A stretch of 64,000 bases of DNA from Nocardioides alkalitolerans DSM 16699 (GCF_000426525.1 NZ_AUFN01000013.1:124001-188000); one strand, 5' to 3'; positions 45,380-54,101 are shown, counted from the first letter of the stretch. Notes: generated from the sequence alone by a model not told the origin. Numbers and translations: made by a program.

Positions 45380-45739
45380 TCAGTCGTCGTCCCCGTCGTC
45401 GTCCCCGCCGTCGTCGTCCCCGCCGTCGTCGTCCCCGCCGTCGTCGTCATCGTCGTCGTCGCTCGGGGGCACCGGGGCCGGTGCCGGCGGCGGCACGACC
45501 GGGCGCGTGTCGGTCGTGGGGGCCGGGGCGGGCGGGACCGTCTCGGACAGCACGGGAGGTGTGGGCGTGGGCGCCGGTGTCTCCGTCGGCGTCGGGGTCG
45601 AGCCCTCGCCCGGTCCCTGCACGACCACCGTGGGCCGCACCTCGGGCTCGGGTCCGGCCGACGCGAGGGCGTGCGTCACCACGCCGCCGACGAGCAGACC
45701 GGCGACGACACCGAGGAGGACCTTGAGCAGCGTGGACAT
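45380..45739 (-). CDS. Small membrane-anchored protein with Asp-rich tail
   Basis: The 119-residue protein starts with one hydrophobic segment (LLKVLLGVVAGLLVGGVVTH), a Pro/Thr-rich stretch (TPTPTETPAPTPTPPV) and an extreme Asp/Gly tail ending in repeated GGDDD. The first helix is a membrane anchor or signal, so the acidic tail should lie outside. It may bind divalent cations. It precedes the sensor kinase and response regulator genes on the same strand. It is not a known family to me; similar Asp-rich ORFs sit next to sensor kinases in some actinobacteria. The tail is encoded by a tandem DNA repeat (45396-45440). Confidence 0.75.
   Translation of the reverse strand: MSTLLKVLLGVVAGLLVGGVVTHALASAGPEPEVRPTVVVQGPGEGSTPTPTETPAPTPTPPVLSETVPPAPAPTTDTRPVVPPPAPAPVPPSDDDDDDDGGDDDGGDDDGGDDDGDDD
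45396..45440. repeat. Three tandem 15-base repeats in the Asp-rich gene
   Basis: TCGTCGTCCCCGCCG occurs three times in a row, with partial copies on both sides. Reading the minus strand it encodes the GGDDD units. Because the unit is a multiple of three, copy changes would lengthen or shorten the acidic tail without a frameshift. Confidence 0.9.
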
Positions 45740-45781
45740 CGTGGGTCCGATCCTGCCCGACCCGGGGGCCCGATCCCACCA

Positions 45782-45801
45782 CCATGAGAGGTCTCTCATG
45801 G
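45782..45801. promoter_or_regulatory. Palindrome upstream of the two-component operon
   Basis: CCATGAGAG and CTCTCATGG are perfect 9-base inverted arms separated by GT. It is 43 bases upstream of the Asp-rich protein start and in the 89-base gap before deoA. It is a candidate operator for the response regulator or another repressor. CGGGCC-type inverted sequences lie next to it. Confidence 0.5.
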
Positions 45802-45828
45802 CCGGGCGGTCCCGGGCCCGACCGAGGG

Positions 45829-47112
45829 TCAGCCGATGCGGTCGATGACGAGCGGCGAGACGGGCGCGGGGCCGTCGCCGACGTCGTACCCACCCTCGAG
45901 CGACGCCAGCGCGCGGTCGAAGCGCTCCGGCTCGTCGGTGAGCAGCGTGAAGAGCGGCTGGCCCTCGACGACCCGGTCGCCGGGGCGGGCGTGCCAGACG
46001 ACGCCGGCGCCGGCCTGCACCGGGTCCTCCTTGCGGGCGCGCCCGGCACCGAGGCGCCACGCGGCCAGGCCGACGGCCATGGCGTCGAGGCGGTGCAGCG
46101 TGCCGCTCGCGGGGGCCGGTACGACGTGCTGCTCGCGGGCGGTGGGCAGCGGGGCGTCCGGGTCGCCGCCCTGGGCCGCGATCATGGCCCTCCAGGCGTC
46201 CATCGCGGAGCCGTCGGCCAGCTTGGCGGCGGGGTCGACGTCGTCGACGCCGGCGGCCAGGAGCATCTCGCGGGCGAGCGCCACGGTCAGCTCGACGACG
46301 TCGGCCGGCCCGCCGCCGGCGAGCACCTCGACCGACTCGGCGACCTCGATCGCGTTGCCTGCGGTGAGGCCGAGCGGCGTGCTCATGTCGGTCAGGAGCG
46401 CCACGGTGCGCACGCCGGCGTCGGTGCCCAGGGCCACCATCGTCTCGGCGAGCTCGCGGGCCCGCTCGACGGACTTCATGAAGGCGCCCGTGCCGACCTT
46501 GACGTCGAGCACGAGCGCGCCCGTGCCCTCCGCGATCTTCTTGCTCATGATCGAGCTGGCGATGAGCGGGATGGCCTCGACGGTGCCGGTGACGTCGCGC
46601 AGGGCGTAGAGCTTCTTGTCGGCCGGGGCGAGACCGTCGCCGGCGGCGCAGATGACCGCGCCGACCGACTCGAGCTGCGCCATCATCTCGTCGTTGCTGA
46701 GCGCGGCGCGCCAGCCCGGGATGGACTCGAGCTTGTCGAGCGTGCCCCCGGTGTGGCCGAGACCGCGCCCGGAGAGCTGCGGGACGGCGATGCCGCAGGC
46801 GGCCACGAGGGGCGCCAGGGGCAGCGTGATCTTGTCGCCGACGCCGCCGGTGGAGTGCTTGTCGGAGGTGCCCCGGCTGAGCGAGGAGAAGTCCATCCGC
46901 TCCCCCGACGCGATCATGGCCCCGGTCCAGCGGGCGATCTCGCGGCGGTTCATGCCGTTGAGGAGGATGGCCATGGCCAGGGCCGACATCTGCTCGTCGG
47001 CGACGTCGCCGCGCGTGTAGGCGTCGATGACCCAGTCGATCTGGCTGTCGCTCAGCTCTCCTGCGTCCCGCTTGGCGGTGATGACCTCGATGGCGTCGTG
47101 TGGGCTGCTCAC
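45829..47112 (-). CDS. deoA: Thymidine phosphorylase
   Basis: The 427-residue protein starts at GTG and has the family pattern MSKKIAEGTGALVLDVKVGT, plus DKHSTGGVGDKITLPLAPLV and GRGLGHTGGTLDKLESIPG. It splits thymidine (and deoxyuridine) with phosphate to the base and deoxyribose-1-phosphate. The residues for phosphate binding (KHSTGG) and catalysis are present. It is the last gene in the nucleoside uptake operon, 20 bases after the P450 stop. Cytoplasmic. Together with cytidine deaminase it turns imported pyrimidine nucleosides into bases and sugar phosphates. Confidence 0.95.
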   Translation of the reverse strand: MSSPHDAIEVITAKRDAGELSDSQIDWVIDAYTRGDVADEQMSALAMAILLNGMNRREIARWTGAMIASGERMDFSSLSRGTSDKHSTGGVGDKITLPLAPLVAACGIAVPQLSGRGLGHTGGTLDKLESIPGWRAALSNDEMMAQLESVGAVICAAGDGLAPADKKLYALRDVTGTVEAIPLIASSIMSKKIAEGTGALVLDVKVGTGAFMKSVERARELAETMVALGTDAGVRTVALLTDMSTPLGLTAGNAIEVAESVEVLAGGGPADVVELTVALAREMLLAAGVDDVDPAAKLADGSAMDAWRAMIAAQGGDPDAPLPTAREQHVVPAPASGTLHRLDAMAVGLAAWRLGAGRARKEDPVQAGAGVVWHARPGDRVVEGQPLFTLLTDEPERFDRALASLEGGYDVGDGPAPVSPLVIDRIG

Positions 47113-47132
47113 CGGTGCACCCTACGCAATCC

Positions 47133-48377
47133 TCAGGCCGTCGCCACGCGGGCGCCGGCGACGCCGACCGGCACCGCCTCGTTGCCCCGCAGCACGAACG
47201 TGCCGCGCGAGACCGGCTCCCCGACCAGCTCGAGGTCCGGCAGCCGGGTGAGCAGCAGCGACAGCGACTCCACCAGCTCCATCCGCGCCAACGGCGCGCC
47301 CAGGCAGAAGTGCAGGCCGGCGCCGAACGCGACGTGCGGGTTGGGGTCCCGGGAGGGCACGAAGGTGTCGGCGTCGTCGAAGACGGCGGGGTCGCGGTTG
47401 GCGGCCCCGAGCAGCGCGGCCACCTTCTGGCCCTCGCGCACGACGACCGTCCCGTCGCCGGCGGGCAGCTCGACGTCGGCGGTGGCGGTGCGCTCGAAGA
47501 GGTGCAGCGCCGAGTCGAAGCGGAGCATCTCCTCGACCAGCACCGGCACGCCGTCGAGCTCGCCCCGGCGGGCGGCGGTGCGCACCTCGTCGGCGGCGTC
47601 GGAGCGGAGCAGGCCCACGAGCCCGTTGCCGAACACGTTGACCGAGGCCTCGTGGCCGGCGTTGAGCAGCAGCACGGCGGAGGCGACGACCTCGTCCTCG
47701 GTGAGCCTCTGGTCGCCCTCGCGGGCGGCGACGAGGTCGCTGAGCAGGTCGTCCTGCGGCGCCCCGGCGCGTTCCCGGGCCAGCTCGCGCACCGCGCCGG
47801 CGAACGCGTCGGCCGCGGCGATCGCGGCGGCCTGCGTCGCGGGGCTCGGCGACGGCTCGTACATGCGCACGATGGCCTGCGACCAGTCGCGCAGGTCGGG
47901 GGCCAGCTCCGTCGGCACGCCGAGCAGCTCGGCGATCACCAGCACGGGCAGCGGCTCGGCGTACGCGCCGATGACGTCGAACCCGCCGGGCGCGGCCGGG
48001 TCGACCTCGTCGAGCAGGCTCGCGGCCAGCTCACGGACGCGGGGGCGCAGCCGCTCCACGTGGCCGCGGGCGAACGCGCCGGCGACGAGGCGCCGCAGCC
48101 GCGTGTGGTCGGGCGGCTCGTTCTCCATCATCTGGTTGCGGTGGAGCAGGTTGAACGGCTCGAGGTACGCCGCCGGCTCCCGGTCGCGCCACAGCCGACC
48201 GAGGCGACGGTTGCGCAGCACGGCGCTCACCGACGCGTGGTCGAAGGTCAGCCAGACCTCGCGGTCGGGCTGCCAGGCCACCGCGTGCCGCTCGCGCTCG
48301 GCGGCCAGCAGCGGGTACGGGTCGGCGACCAGCTCGGGCGAGCCCAGGTCAAGAGAGGTCGTCGGGACCGAAAGCAT
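47133..48377 (-). CDS. Cytochrome P450
   Basis: The 414-residue protein has the P450 signatures: the I-helix LLLNAGHEASVNVFGNG, the ExxR pair in VEEMLRF and nearby, and the heme ligand in FGAGLHFCLGAPLARME (Cys about residue 346). There is no membrane anchor, as is usual in bacteria. Its ATG lies 29 bases inside the cytidine deaminase gene, and GAGG precedes it by 9 bases. It lies inside a nucleoside salvage operon, between cdd and deoA. No ferredoxin or reductase gene is nearby, so it would use shared electron carriers. The substrate is unknown; a nucleoside or base-linked compound is possible. Confidence 0.93.
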   Translation of the reverse strand: MLSVPTTSLDLGSPELVADPYPLLAAERERHAVAWQPDREVWLTFDHASVSAVLRNRRLGRLWRDREPAAYLEPFNLLHRNQMMENEPPDHTRLRRLVAGAFARGHVERLRPRVRELAASLLDEVDPAAPGGFDVIGAYAEPLPVLVIAELLGVPTELAPDLRDWSQAIVRMYEPSPSPATQAAAIAAADAFAGAVRELARERAGAPQDDLLSDLVAAREGDQRLTEDEVVASAVLLLNAGHEASVNVFGNGLVGLLRSDAADEVRTAARRGELDGVPVLVEEMLRFDSALHLFERTATADVELPAGDGTVVVREGQKVAALLGAANRDPAVFDDADTFVPSRDPNPHVAFGAGLHFCLGAPLARMELVESLSLLLTRLPDLELVGEPVSRGTFVLRGNEAVPVGVAGARVATA

Positions 48378-48759
48378 CGGGAAGCACCTCGTCCATCCGT
48401 CGGATCCCCGACACGGTCATCAGCAGCAGGTCGCGCCCGCCGTTCTCGAACAACAGCTGGCGGCAGCGACCGCACGGCATGATCACCGCGTCGTCGCCGT
48501 TGACGCACACGAAGTGGGTCAGCCGCCCGCCCCCGCTCAGGTGCAGCTGGGAGACCAGCCCGCACTCCGCGCAGAGGCCCACGCCGTACGACGCGTTCTC
48601 GACGTTGCAGCCGACGACCAGGCGGCCGTCGTCGACGAGCGCGGCTGCGCCCACCCGGAACTTCGAGTAGGGCACGTAGGCGTGCGTGGCGGCCTCGACC
48701 GCCTCCGCCTTGAGGCGCTCCCAGACCTCCCCGTCGACCTGGGCCTCGGGGCCGGTCAC
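48349..48759 (-). CDS. cdd: Cytidine deaminase
   Basis: The 136-residue protein has AYVPYSKFRVGAAALVDDG, VENASYGVGLCAECGLVSQL (zinc Cys and catalytic Glu region: CAE) and the second zinc pair MPCGRCRQLLFE. It removes the amino group of cytidine and deoxycytidine to give uridine and deoxyuridine. Its GTG start overlaps the upstream permease stop by four bases, and the P450 start lies within its last 29 bases. It acts with the ABC importer and deoA in pyrimidine salvage. Tetramer-type short cytidine deaminase. Confidence 0.95.
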   Translation of the reverse strand: MTGPEAQVDGEVWERLKAEAVEAATHAYVPYSKFRVGAAALVDDGRLVVGCNVENASYGVGLCAECGLVSQLHLSGGGRLTHFVCVNGDDAVIMPCGRCRQLLFENGGRDLLLMTVSGIRRMDEVLPDAFGPDDLS

Positions 48760-50024
48760 CCGGCTGAGCCCTTGCGATAGACCTCGCCCACCGCCGCGGG
48801 CGCCCTCAGTCGTTGGGCGGCCGCGGTGAGCACGAGCAGCGTGATCACGTACGGCGTCATGCGCGTGAAGTCGCCCGGCACGGTGTCGGTGCTGAGGTAG
48901 ACCGCGAACAGTGCGGCCGCTCCGACGACGAGCGCGCCGGCGGTGACGAAGCCGCCGCGACGCACCTGCCACACGGCCAGGGCGACGCCGACCACCGCGA
49001 GGAGCAGCAGCAGCGCGTGCACCGAGGTGCCGCCCTGGCGCAGGCCGAGGGTCTCGGTGTAGCCGAAGAGGCCGGAGCCGGCGAGCAGGCCGCCGGGACG
49101 CCAGTTGCCGAAGATCATGGCGGCGAGGCCGATGTAGCCGCGACCACCCGTCTGGCCGTCGCGGTAGTTGCTCGAGGCCACGATCGCGAGGAACCCGCCC
49201 GCCAGGCCGGCGAGGCCGCCCGACACGAGCACGGCGATGAACTTGTAGCGCAGCACCGCGACACCGAGGGTCTCGGCCGCCGACGGGCTCTCGCCGCAGG
49301 AGCGCAGGCGCAGGCCGAACGAGGTGCGCCACAGCACCCACCAGGTGCCGAGCACGAGCAGCAGACCGATGACGACGAGCCACGAGAGGTTGGTCGTGAG
49401 GGCCCGCAGCACGGCGCCGAGCTGGGAGACGAAGAAGAGGTCCGTGTCCTCCATCGAGCCGAAGGCGTCGCTCAGCGGGCCGATGGTGATGGTGGGGATG
49501 TCGCCGATCTTCGGGGACTGGGTCTGGCCGCCGCCCTCGAGGCCGACGAACGTGAGCGACGCCAGGTACTGCACCGCGCCGAGCGCGATGATGTTGATCG
49601 CGACACCGGAGATGATGTGGTCGACGCCGAAGACGACCGTGGCGACCGCGTGGATGAGGCCGCCGATCATGCCCATCCCGATCGCGCCGAGGATGCCGAC
49701 CCACGGGCCGTAGTGGTAGCCGAAGAACCCGGCCCCATAGGTGCCGAGGATCATCATGCCCTCGAGGCCGATGTTCACGACGCCGGCCCGCTCCGACCAC
49801 AGACCGCCGAGACCGGCGAGCAGGATCGGCATGACGGCGATGAACGTGGCCCCGATCGCGCCCGACGACGTGAGGTCGGACGCCCCCGTCACGACCTCGA
49901 GCACCGACATGAGCACCAGCACGGCGAGGAAGCCGACGAGCACCCAGCGCCAGCGGCGGGTACGCCCGGACACGGCGCGCTTCTTCTTCGGCGTCTCGGC
50001 GGGAGACGTGGTCGTCGCGCTCAT
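48756..50024 (-). CDS. Nucleoside ABC transporter permease (BMP-type)
   Basis: The 422-residue membrane protein has about 10 helices and the branched-chain/ribose type permease motifs: GLWSERAGVVNIGLEGMMIL, GYIGLAAMIFGNWRPGG and ETLGVAVLRYKFIAVLVSGG. An insertion of about 60 residues includes GLEGGGQTQSPKIGD. These permeases belong to BMP-family importers of purine or pyrimidine nucleosides. Its ATG overlaps the stop of the partner permease by four bases. It is followed by cdd with a GTGA overlap. Confidence 0.92.
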   Translation of the reverse strand: MSATTTSPAETPKKKRAVSGRTRRWRWVLVGFLAVLVLMSVLEVVTGASDLTSSGAIGATFIAVMPILLAGLGGLWSERAGVVNIGLEGMMILGTYGAGFFGYHYGPWVGILGAIGMGMIGGLIHAVATVVFGVDHIISGVAINIIALGAVQYLASLTFVGLEGGGQTQSPKIGDIPTITIGPLSDAFGSMEDTDLFFVSQLGAVLRALTTNLSWLVVIGLLLVLGTWWVLWRTSFGLRLRSCGESPSAAETLGVAVLRYKFIAVLVSGGLAGLAGGFLAIVASSNYRDGQTGGRGYIGLAAMIFGNWRPGGLLAGSGLFGYTETLGLRQGGTSVHALLLLLAVVGVALAVWQVRRGGFVTAGALVVGAAALFAVYLSTDTVPGDFTRMTPYVITLLVLTAAAQRLRAPAAVGEVYRKGSAG

Positions 50025-51133
50025 CGGGCGACCTCCTCGGTCTGCTTGCTGGTCGTTCGCATGGCCTCAAGCTCGGCGGCGACGCGGCGCTGCTCGAGCT
50101 TGACGCCGTAGCGACGGACGATCTCGTAGGACACGACCACGGTGAGCACGATGACGCCCTGGGTGATGGCGACGATGTCGGGCGAGACGCCGACGAGGAT
50201 CTGCAGCGGGTTGGACTGCTCGTCGAGGTAGGCGAAGAGCAGCGCACCGAGCGCGATCCCGACGGGGTGGTTGCGGCCGAGCAGCGCGATCGCGATGCCC
50301 GCGAAGCCGAGGCCCGACTGGAACGTCGAGCCGTAGTTGTAGGCGCTGCCGAACAGGATCGGGAGACCGACGAGGCCCGCGATCGCGCCCGACGCCATCA
50401 TCGTCAGGATCGTCATGCGCTTGACGCTGACGCCGCTGGCGACCGCGGCGGTGCTCGAGGCACCGGTCGCGCGCAGGTCGAAGCCGAAGCGGGTCTTGTT
50501 GAGCACGAACCAGTAGGCCAGCCCGGCGAGCACCGAGAAGACGATGAAGCCGTAGACCTGCGCCGGCGCGTCACCGATGCTGAAGCCGCCGATGCGGGAG
50601 CCCTCGGGGATCAGCTTCGTGCCGATGATGTTGCTGCCCTGCTCGCGCACGGCCAGCTTGGCCAGCAGGAACGCGACCAGCGACGTGGCGATGAAGTTGA
50701 GCATGATCGTCGCGATGACCTCGCTGACGCCACGGGTGGCCTTCAGCAGGCCCGCGAAGCCGGCCCAGAGGGCGCCGGCCACCATGGCGGCCACGATGGC
50801 GAGCGCGGTGTTGAGGTAGCCCGGGAGCCACGCCTCGCCCGCGACGACCGCCGCGGCGAACACCGCGACGCGGTACTGGCCGTCGACACCGATGTTGAAG
50901 AGGTTCATCCGGAAGCCGATGGAGACGGCCAGCGCGGAGAAGAACAGCACCATCGCGTTGTTGATGATGTTCACCTGGTTGCGCTGCTCGGGCCACGAGA
51001 TGAGCGTGGACCACACCTCGCCGACGGGGTCGCCCGCGGCGATCAGCACGAGGCTGGTGATGCCGAAGGCGAGGGCGAGCGCCAGCAGCGGCGCCCCCAG
51101 CCCCAGCAGGAACTTGGTCAGCCGTACGTTCAC
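50021..51133 (-). CDS. Nucleoside ABC transporter permease (BMP-type), partner
   Basis: The 370-residue protein has nine or ten helices. Family motifs are VSIGFRMNLFNIGVDGQYRV, IMLNFIATSLVAFLLAK and FGFDLRATGASSTAAVASGV. It pairs with the permease encoded next. The GTG start (GTGAAC) overlaps the ATPase stop by four bases. The C-terminus is a long cytoplasmic tail ending KQTEEVAR. It sits in the inner membrane and forms the channel of the importer. Confidence 0.92.
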   Translation of the reverse strand: MNVRLTKFLLGLGAPLLALALAFGITSLVLIAAGDPVGEVWSTLISWPEQRNQVNIINNAMVLFFSALAVSIGFRMNLFNIGVDGQYRVAVFAAAVVAGEAWLPGYLNTALAIVAAMVAGALWAGFAGLLKATRGVSEVIATIMLNFIATSLVAFLLAKLAVREQGSNIIGTKLIPEGSRIGGFSIGDAPAQVYGFIVFSVLAGLAYWFVLNKTRFGFDLRATGASSTAAVASGVSVKRMTILTMMASGAIAGLVGLPILFGSAYNYGSTFQSGLGFAGIAIALLGRNHPVGIALGALLFAYLDEQSNPLQILVGVSPDIVAITQGVIVLTVVVSYEIVRRYGVKLEQRRVAAELEAMRTTSKQTEEVAR

Positions 51134-52695
51134 GCGGTCGCCTCCTGAGCGCCGGTCATCGCCGATCCGAGCCGGTCGGGCGTGACGTCGGACGGGTCGA
51201 AGCTGCCCACGAGGCGGCCTCGCAGGATCACCTCGATCCGGTCGGACAGCCCGATGAGCTCGTCGAGGTCGGCGGAGATGAGGAGCACCGCGAGGCCGAG
51301 CCTCCGGGCGTTCTTGATGTGGTCCCAGATCGCGCCCTGGGCCCCGACGTCCACGCCGCGCGTGGGGTGGGCGGCGATGAGCAGGACCGGGTCGCCGCTC
51401 ATCTCGCGCCCGACGATGAGCTTCTGCTGGTTGCCGCCCGACAGCGCGCGCGCCAGCACGTCCGGGCCGGGGGTGCGCACGTCGTACGCCTCGATGATGC
51501 GCTGGGTGTCCGCGACCGCGGCGCGGCGGCGGATGAGGCCGCGGGCCGCGCTCGGCTTGCGCGTCTGGTGGCCGAGCACCCGGTTCTCCCACAGCGGCGC
51601 GTCGAGCAGCAGGCCGTGGCGGTGCCGGTCCTCCGGCACGTAGCCGATGCCCGCCTCGCGGCGGCGGTGGGTGGAGAAACCGGAGATGTCGACGTCGGCG
51701 AGCGTGATCGTGCCGGTCGAGCCGGGCCGCATGCCCATGATGGCCTCGACGAGCTCGGCCTGGCCGTTGCCCTCGACGCCCGCGATGCCGAGCACCTCGC
51801 CGCGGTGGATGTCGAAGGAGACGTCGGAGAGGAGCGGGCGGCCGCCGGCGGAGTCGGCCAGCCCCATGCCACGCACCGAGAGCAGCACCTGGTCGGTGAC
51901 CGTGGAGGCCTCCGTGCTCGGCGTGGGCAGCTCGGCGCCGACCATCAGCTCGGCGAGCTGGCGGGAGGTGACGGAGCCGGGGTCGACGGTCGCGACCGTC
52001 GTGCCGCGGCGGACGACGGTGATCTCGTCGGCGACGGAGAGCACCTCGTCGAGCTTGTGGGAGATGAAGATGACGCTGAGGCCCTCGCGCTTGAGCTCGC
52101 GCAGGTTGCCGAAGAGCTCGTCGACCTCCTGCGGCACGAGCACCGCGGTGGGCTCGTCGAGGATGATCACCTTCGCGCCGCGGTAGAGCACCTTGAGGAT
52201 CTCGACCCGCTGCCGCGCACCGACGCCCAGGTCCTCGACCCGACGGTCGGGGTCGACCCCGAGGCCGTAGGCGTCGGAGATCGCCCGGATCTCCGTGCGC
52301 GCCTTGCCGCCGATGCCGTGCATCTTCTCGGCGCCGAGCACGACGTTCTCGAGCACGGTCAGGTTGTCGGCCAGCATGAAGTGCTGGAACACCATGCCGA
52401 TGCCCTCGCGGATGGCGTCGGCCGGCGACGACAGCGCGACCTCGGTGCCCCCGACCTCGATGGTGCCCGAGTCCGGCGCCTGCACGCCGTAGAGGATCTT
52501 CATCAGCGTCGACTTGCCGGCGCCGTTCTCCCCGACGATCGCGTGGATGCTGCCCCGCGCCACGTCGATGTTGATGTCGTCGTTGGCGATGACGCCGGGG
52601 AAGCGCTTGCCGATGCCCCGGAGCCGGACGGCCGGGACGCCCGAGGGCGTGGTCGTCGTCTTCTCCAGGTCCGCGGGCGGGGGGCTGCTCGTCAC
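51130..52695 (-). CDS. Nucleoside ABC transporter ATPase (double ABC)
   Basis: The 521-residue protein has two ABC modules, as in ribose/nucleoside importers. The first has GENGAGKSTLMKILYG and GARQRVEILKVLYRGAKVII with LDEPTAVL. The second is more degenerate (GIAGVEGNGQAELVEAIMG, GGNQQKLIVGREMSGDP), typical for the family. GTG at 52695 was chosen because GGAAGG lies 8 bases upstream; a longer start to 52728 adds an unsupported extension. It is separated from the binding protein gene by a large hairpin at 52715-52758. Confidence 0.93.
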   Translation of the reverse strand: MTSSPPPADLEKTTTTPSGVPAVRLRGIGKRFPGVIANDDINIDVARGSIHAIVGENGAGKSTLMKILYGVQAPDSGTIEVGGTEVALSSPADAIREGIGMVFQHFMLADNLTVLENVVLGAEKMHGIGGKARTEIRAISDAYGLGVDPDRRVEDLGVGARQRVEILKVLYRGAKVIILDEPTAVLVPQEVDELFGNLRELKREGLSVIFISHKLDEVLSVADEITVVRRGTTVATVDPGSVTSRQLAELMVGAELPTPSTEASTVTDQVLLSVRGMGLADSAGGRPLLSDVSFDIHRGEVLGIAGVEGNGQAELVEAIMGMRPGSTGTITLADVDISGFSTHRRREAGIGYVPEDRHRHGLLLDAPLWENRVLGHQTRKPSAARGLIRRRAAVADTQRIIEAYDVRTPGPDVLARALSGGNQQKLIVGREMSGDPVLLIAAHPTRGVDVGAQGAIWDHIKNARRLGLAVLLISADLDELIGLSDRIEVILRGRLVGSFDPSDVTPDRLGSAMTGAQEATA

Positions 52696-52714
52696 AGGTT
52701 GTGCCTTCCGAACG

Positions 52715-52758
52715 GGTGGCGGGCCCACGGACGAGGAATCGTCCGCAGGCCCGCCACC
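52715..52758 (-). terminator. Large two-part hairpin between BMP lipoprotein and ATPase genes
   Basis: GGTGGCGGGCC (52715-52725) pairs perfectly with GGCCCGCCACC (52748-52758), and an inner CGGACGA pairs with TCGTCCG around a GGAA tetraloop. The two stems are separated by a small symmetric internal loop. No T-run follows on either strand. It could be a partial terminator or an RNA-stabilising stem that raises expression of the binding protein relative to the downstream importer genes. Confidence 0.75.
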
Positions 52759-52797
52759 GTGCTGGTCGTGCTGTTCACCAAGCTGGATCCGTCACGC

Positions 52798-53862
52798 TCA
52801 CGGAGCGTCGGGAACCGTGATCTCGCCGTCGATGATCTGCTGCTTGAACTCGTCGAGCTGCGTCTCGAACTCGCCGATCAGCGCCTCGTTGGCCGTCGAG
52901 TAGCCGACGCCGTCGACCGAGAGGTCGTACGTCGTCGTGCCGGGCTCGACCTCGCCGTCGTTCTCCACGAACTCCGTGAGGAACGTGTAGACCGCGACGT
53001 CGACGTTCTTCAGCATGGACGTGAAGATGACGTCCTGGACGCTCGGGTCGGCGGTGTTGTACTGGTCGGAGTCGACGCCGATCGCCAGGTTGTCGGACTC
53101 GGCAGCGGCCTCGAAGACGCCACCACCGGAGCCACCGGCAGCGTGGTAGACGATGTCGGCGCCGCCGTCGAACATGCCCTGGGCCGCGGTCTTGCCACGG
53201 GCCGGGTCGGCGAAGCCGGAGAAGTCCGGGACCTGGGTGAGGTACGTGACGTCGACCTCGATGTCCGGGTTGACCGCCTCGGCGCCCGCGACGTAGCCCG
53301 CCTCGAACTTCTGGATGAGCGGGGTCTCGACGCCGCCGACGAAGCCGACGGTGCCGGTCTCCGACTTCAGGGCCGCGGCCGCGCCGACCAGGAACGAGCC
53401 CTGCTCCTCGGCGAAGACGAGGTTGGAGACGTTGTCGAGCTCGTTGGCCGAGTCGTCGATGATCGCGAAGTGGACCTCGGGGTACTCCGCCGCCACGACG
53501 CCGACGGCGCTCGAGTAGGCGAAGCCGACCGCGACGATCGGGTCGAACCCGGCCTCGGCGAAGGTGCGCAGGCGCTCCTCGCGGGCGGTCTCCGCCTCGC
53601 CGTCCTCGGCCTCGGACTCGGACGACTCGACGCCGTACTCCTCGATCGCCTGGTCGAGACCGGCGGCGGCGGAGTCGTTGAACGACTGGTCGCCACGCCC
53701 GCCGACGTCGTACGCCAGGCCGACCTTGACGTCGGAGCCGCTGCCGTCGCCGCCGCCACCTCCGCCGTTGCCCGAGTCGCCGTCGTCGCTGTTGCTGCCG
53801 CATCCGGTGAGAACCAGGATGCTCGCGGCGGCTGCCGCCGCGAACTTCGTCGTGCGCCCCAC
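52798..53862 (-). CDS. BMP-family nucleoside-binding lipoprotein
   Basis: The 354-residue protein has a signal sequence ending in the lipobox LVLTGC (Cys 21), followed by a Gly/Asp/Ser linker. The BMP (Med/PnrA) fold then has VGLAYDVGGRGDQSFNDSA, AVGFAYSSAVGVVAAEYPEV and HAAGGSGGGVFEAA. It binds nucleosides outside the membrane and passes them to the permeases. GTG at 53862 is preferred, as AGGAGG lies 4 bases upstream and the longer reading to 53907 puts a hydrophilic extension before the signal. It opens the operon. Confidence 0.92.
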   Translation of the reverse strand: MGRTTKFAAAAAASILVLTGCGSNSDDGDSGNGGGGGGDGSGSDVKVGLAYDVGGRGDQSFNDSAAAGLDQAIEEYGVESSESEAEDGEAETAREERLRTFAEAGFDPIVAVGFAYSSAVGVVAAEYPEVHFAIIDDSANELDNVSNLVFAEEQGSFLVGAAAALKSETGTVGFVGGVETPLIQKFEAGYVAGAEAVNPDIEVDVTYLTQVPDFSGFADPARGKTAAQGMFDGGADIVYHAAGGSGGGVFEAAAESDNLAIGVDSDQYNTADPSVQDVIFTSMLKNVDVAVYTFLTEFVENDGEVEPGTTTYDLSVDGVGYSTANEALIGEFETQLDEFKQQIIDGEITVPDAP

Positions 53863-53915
53863 GACGCCTCCTCTGAGAATCAGTGCGCCGGCCAGTCGCC
53901 CGCGCAACGCGGCTC

Positions 53916-53921
53916 ACCCTA
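53916..53921 (-). promoter_or_regulatory. -10 box candidate of the BMP operon
   Basis: On the minus strand TAGGGT fits TAnnnT and lies about 54 bases upstream of the BMP lipoprotein start. The 239-base gap 53863-54101 is otherwise empty apart from this candidate and A/T-richer patches such as GAACTGTTACTCAG. No gene is seen. Confidence 0.4.
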
Positions 53922-54101
53922 GTACCGGTGAAACCGCCGTCACGACCAAACCGGGGCAGTCATGACCGAACTGTTACTCAGTGTTGACCGGGGACGTGTT
54001 CACGGTGGCCTTCTGCCCTGGGCAGGCACGAAACGAGCGGTTCACCGCCCCGTCGGTGGCCGCCGTCGGCCGACCGTCCGGACCCCCGTTCAGCCCCCCG
54101 T

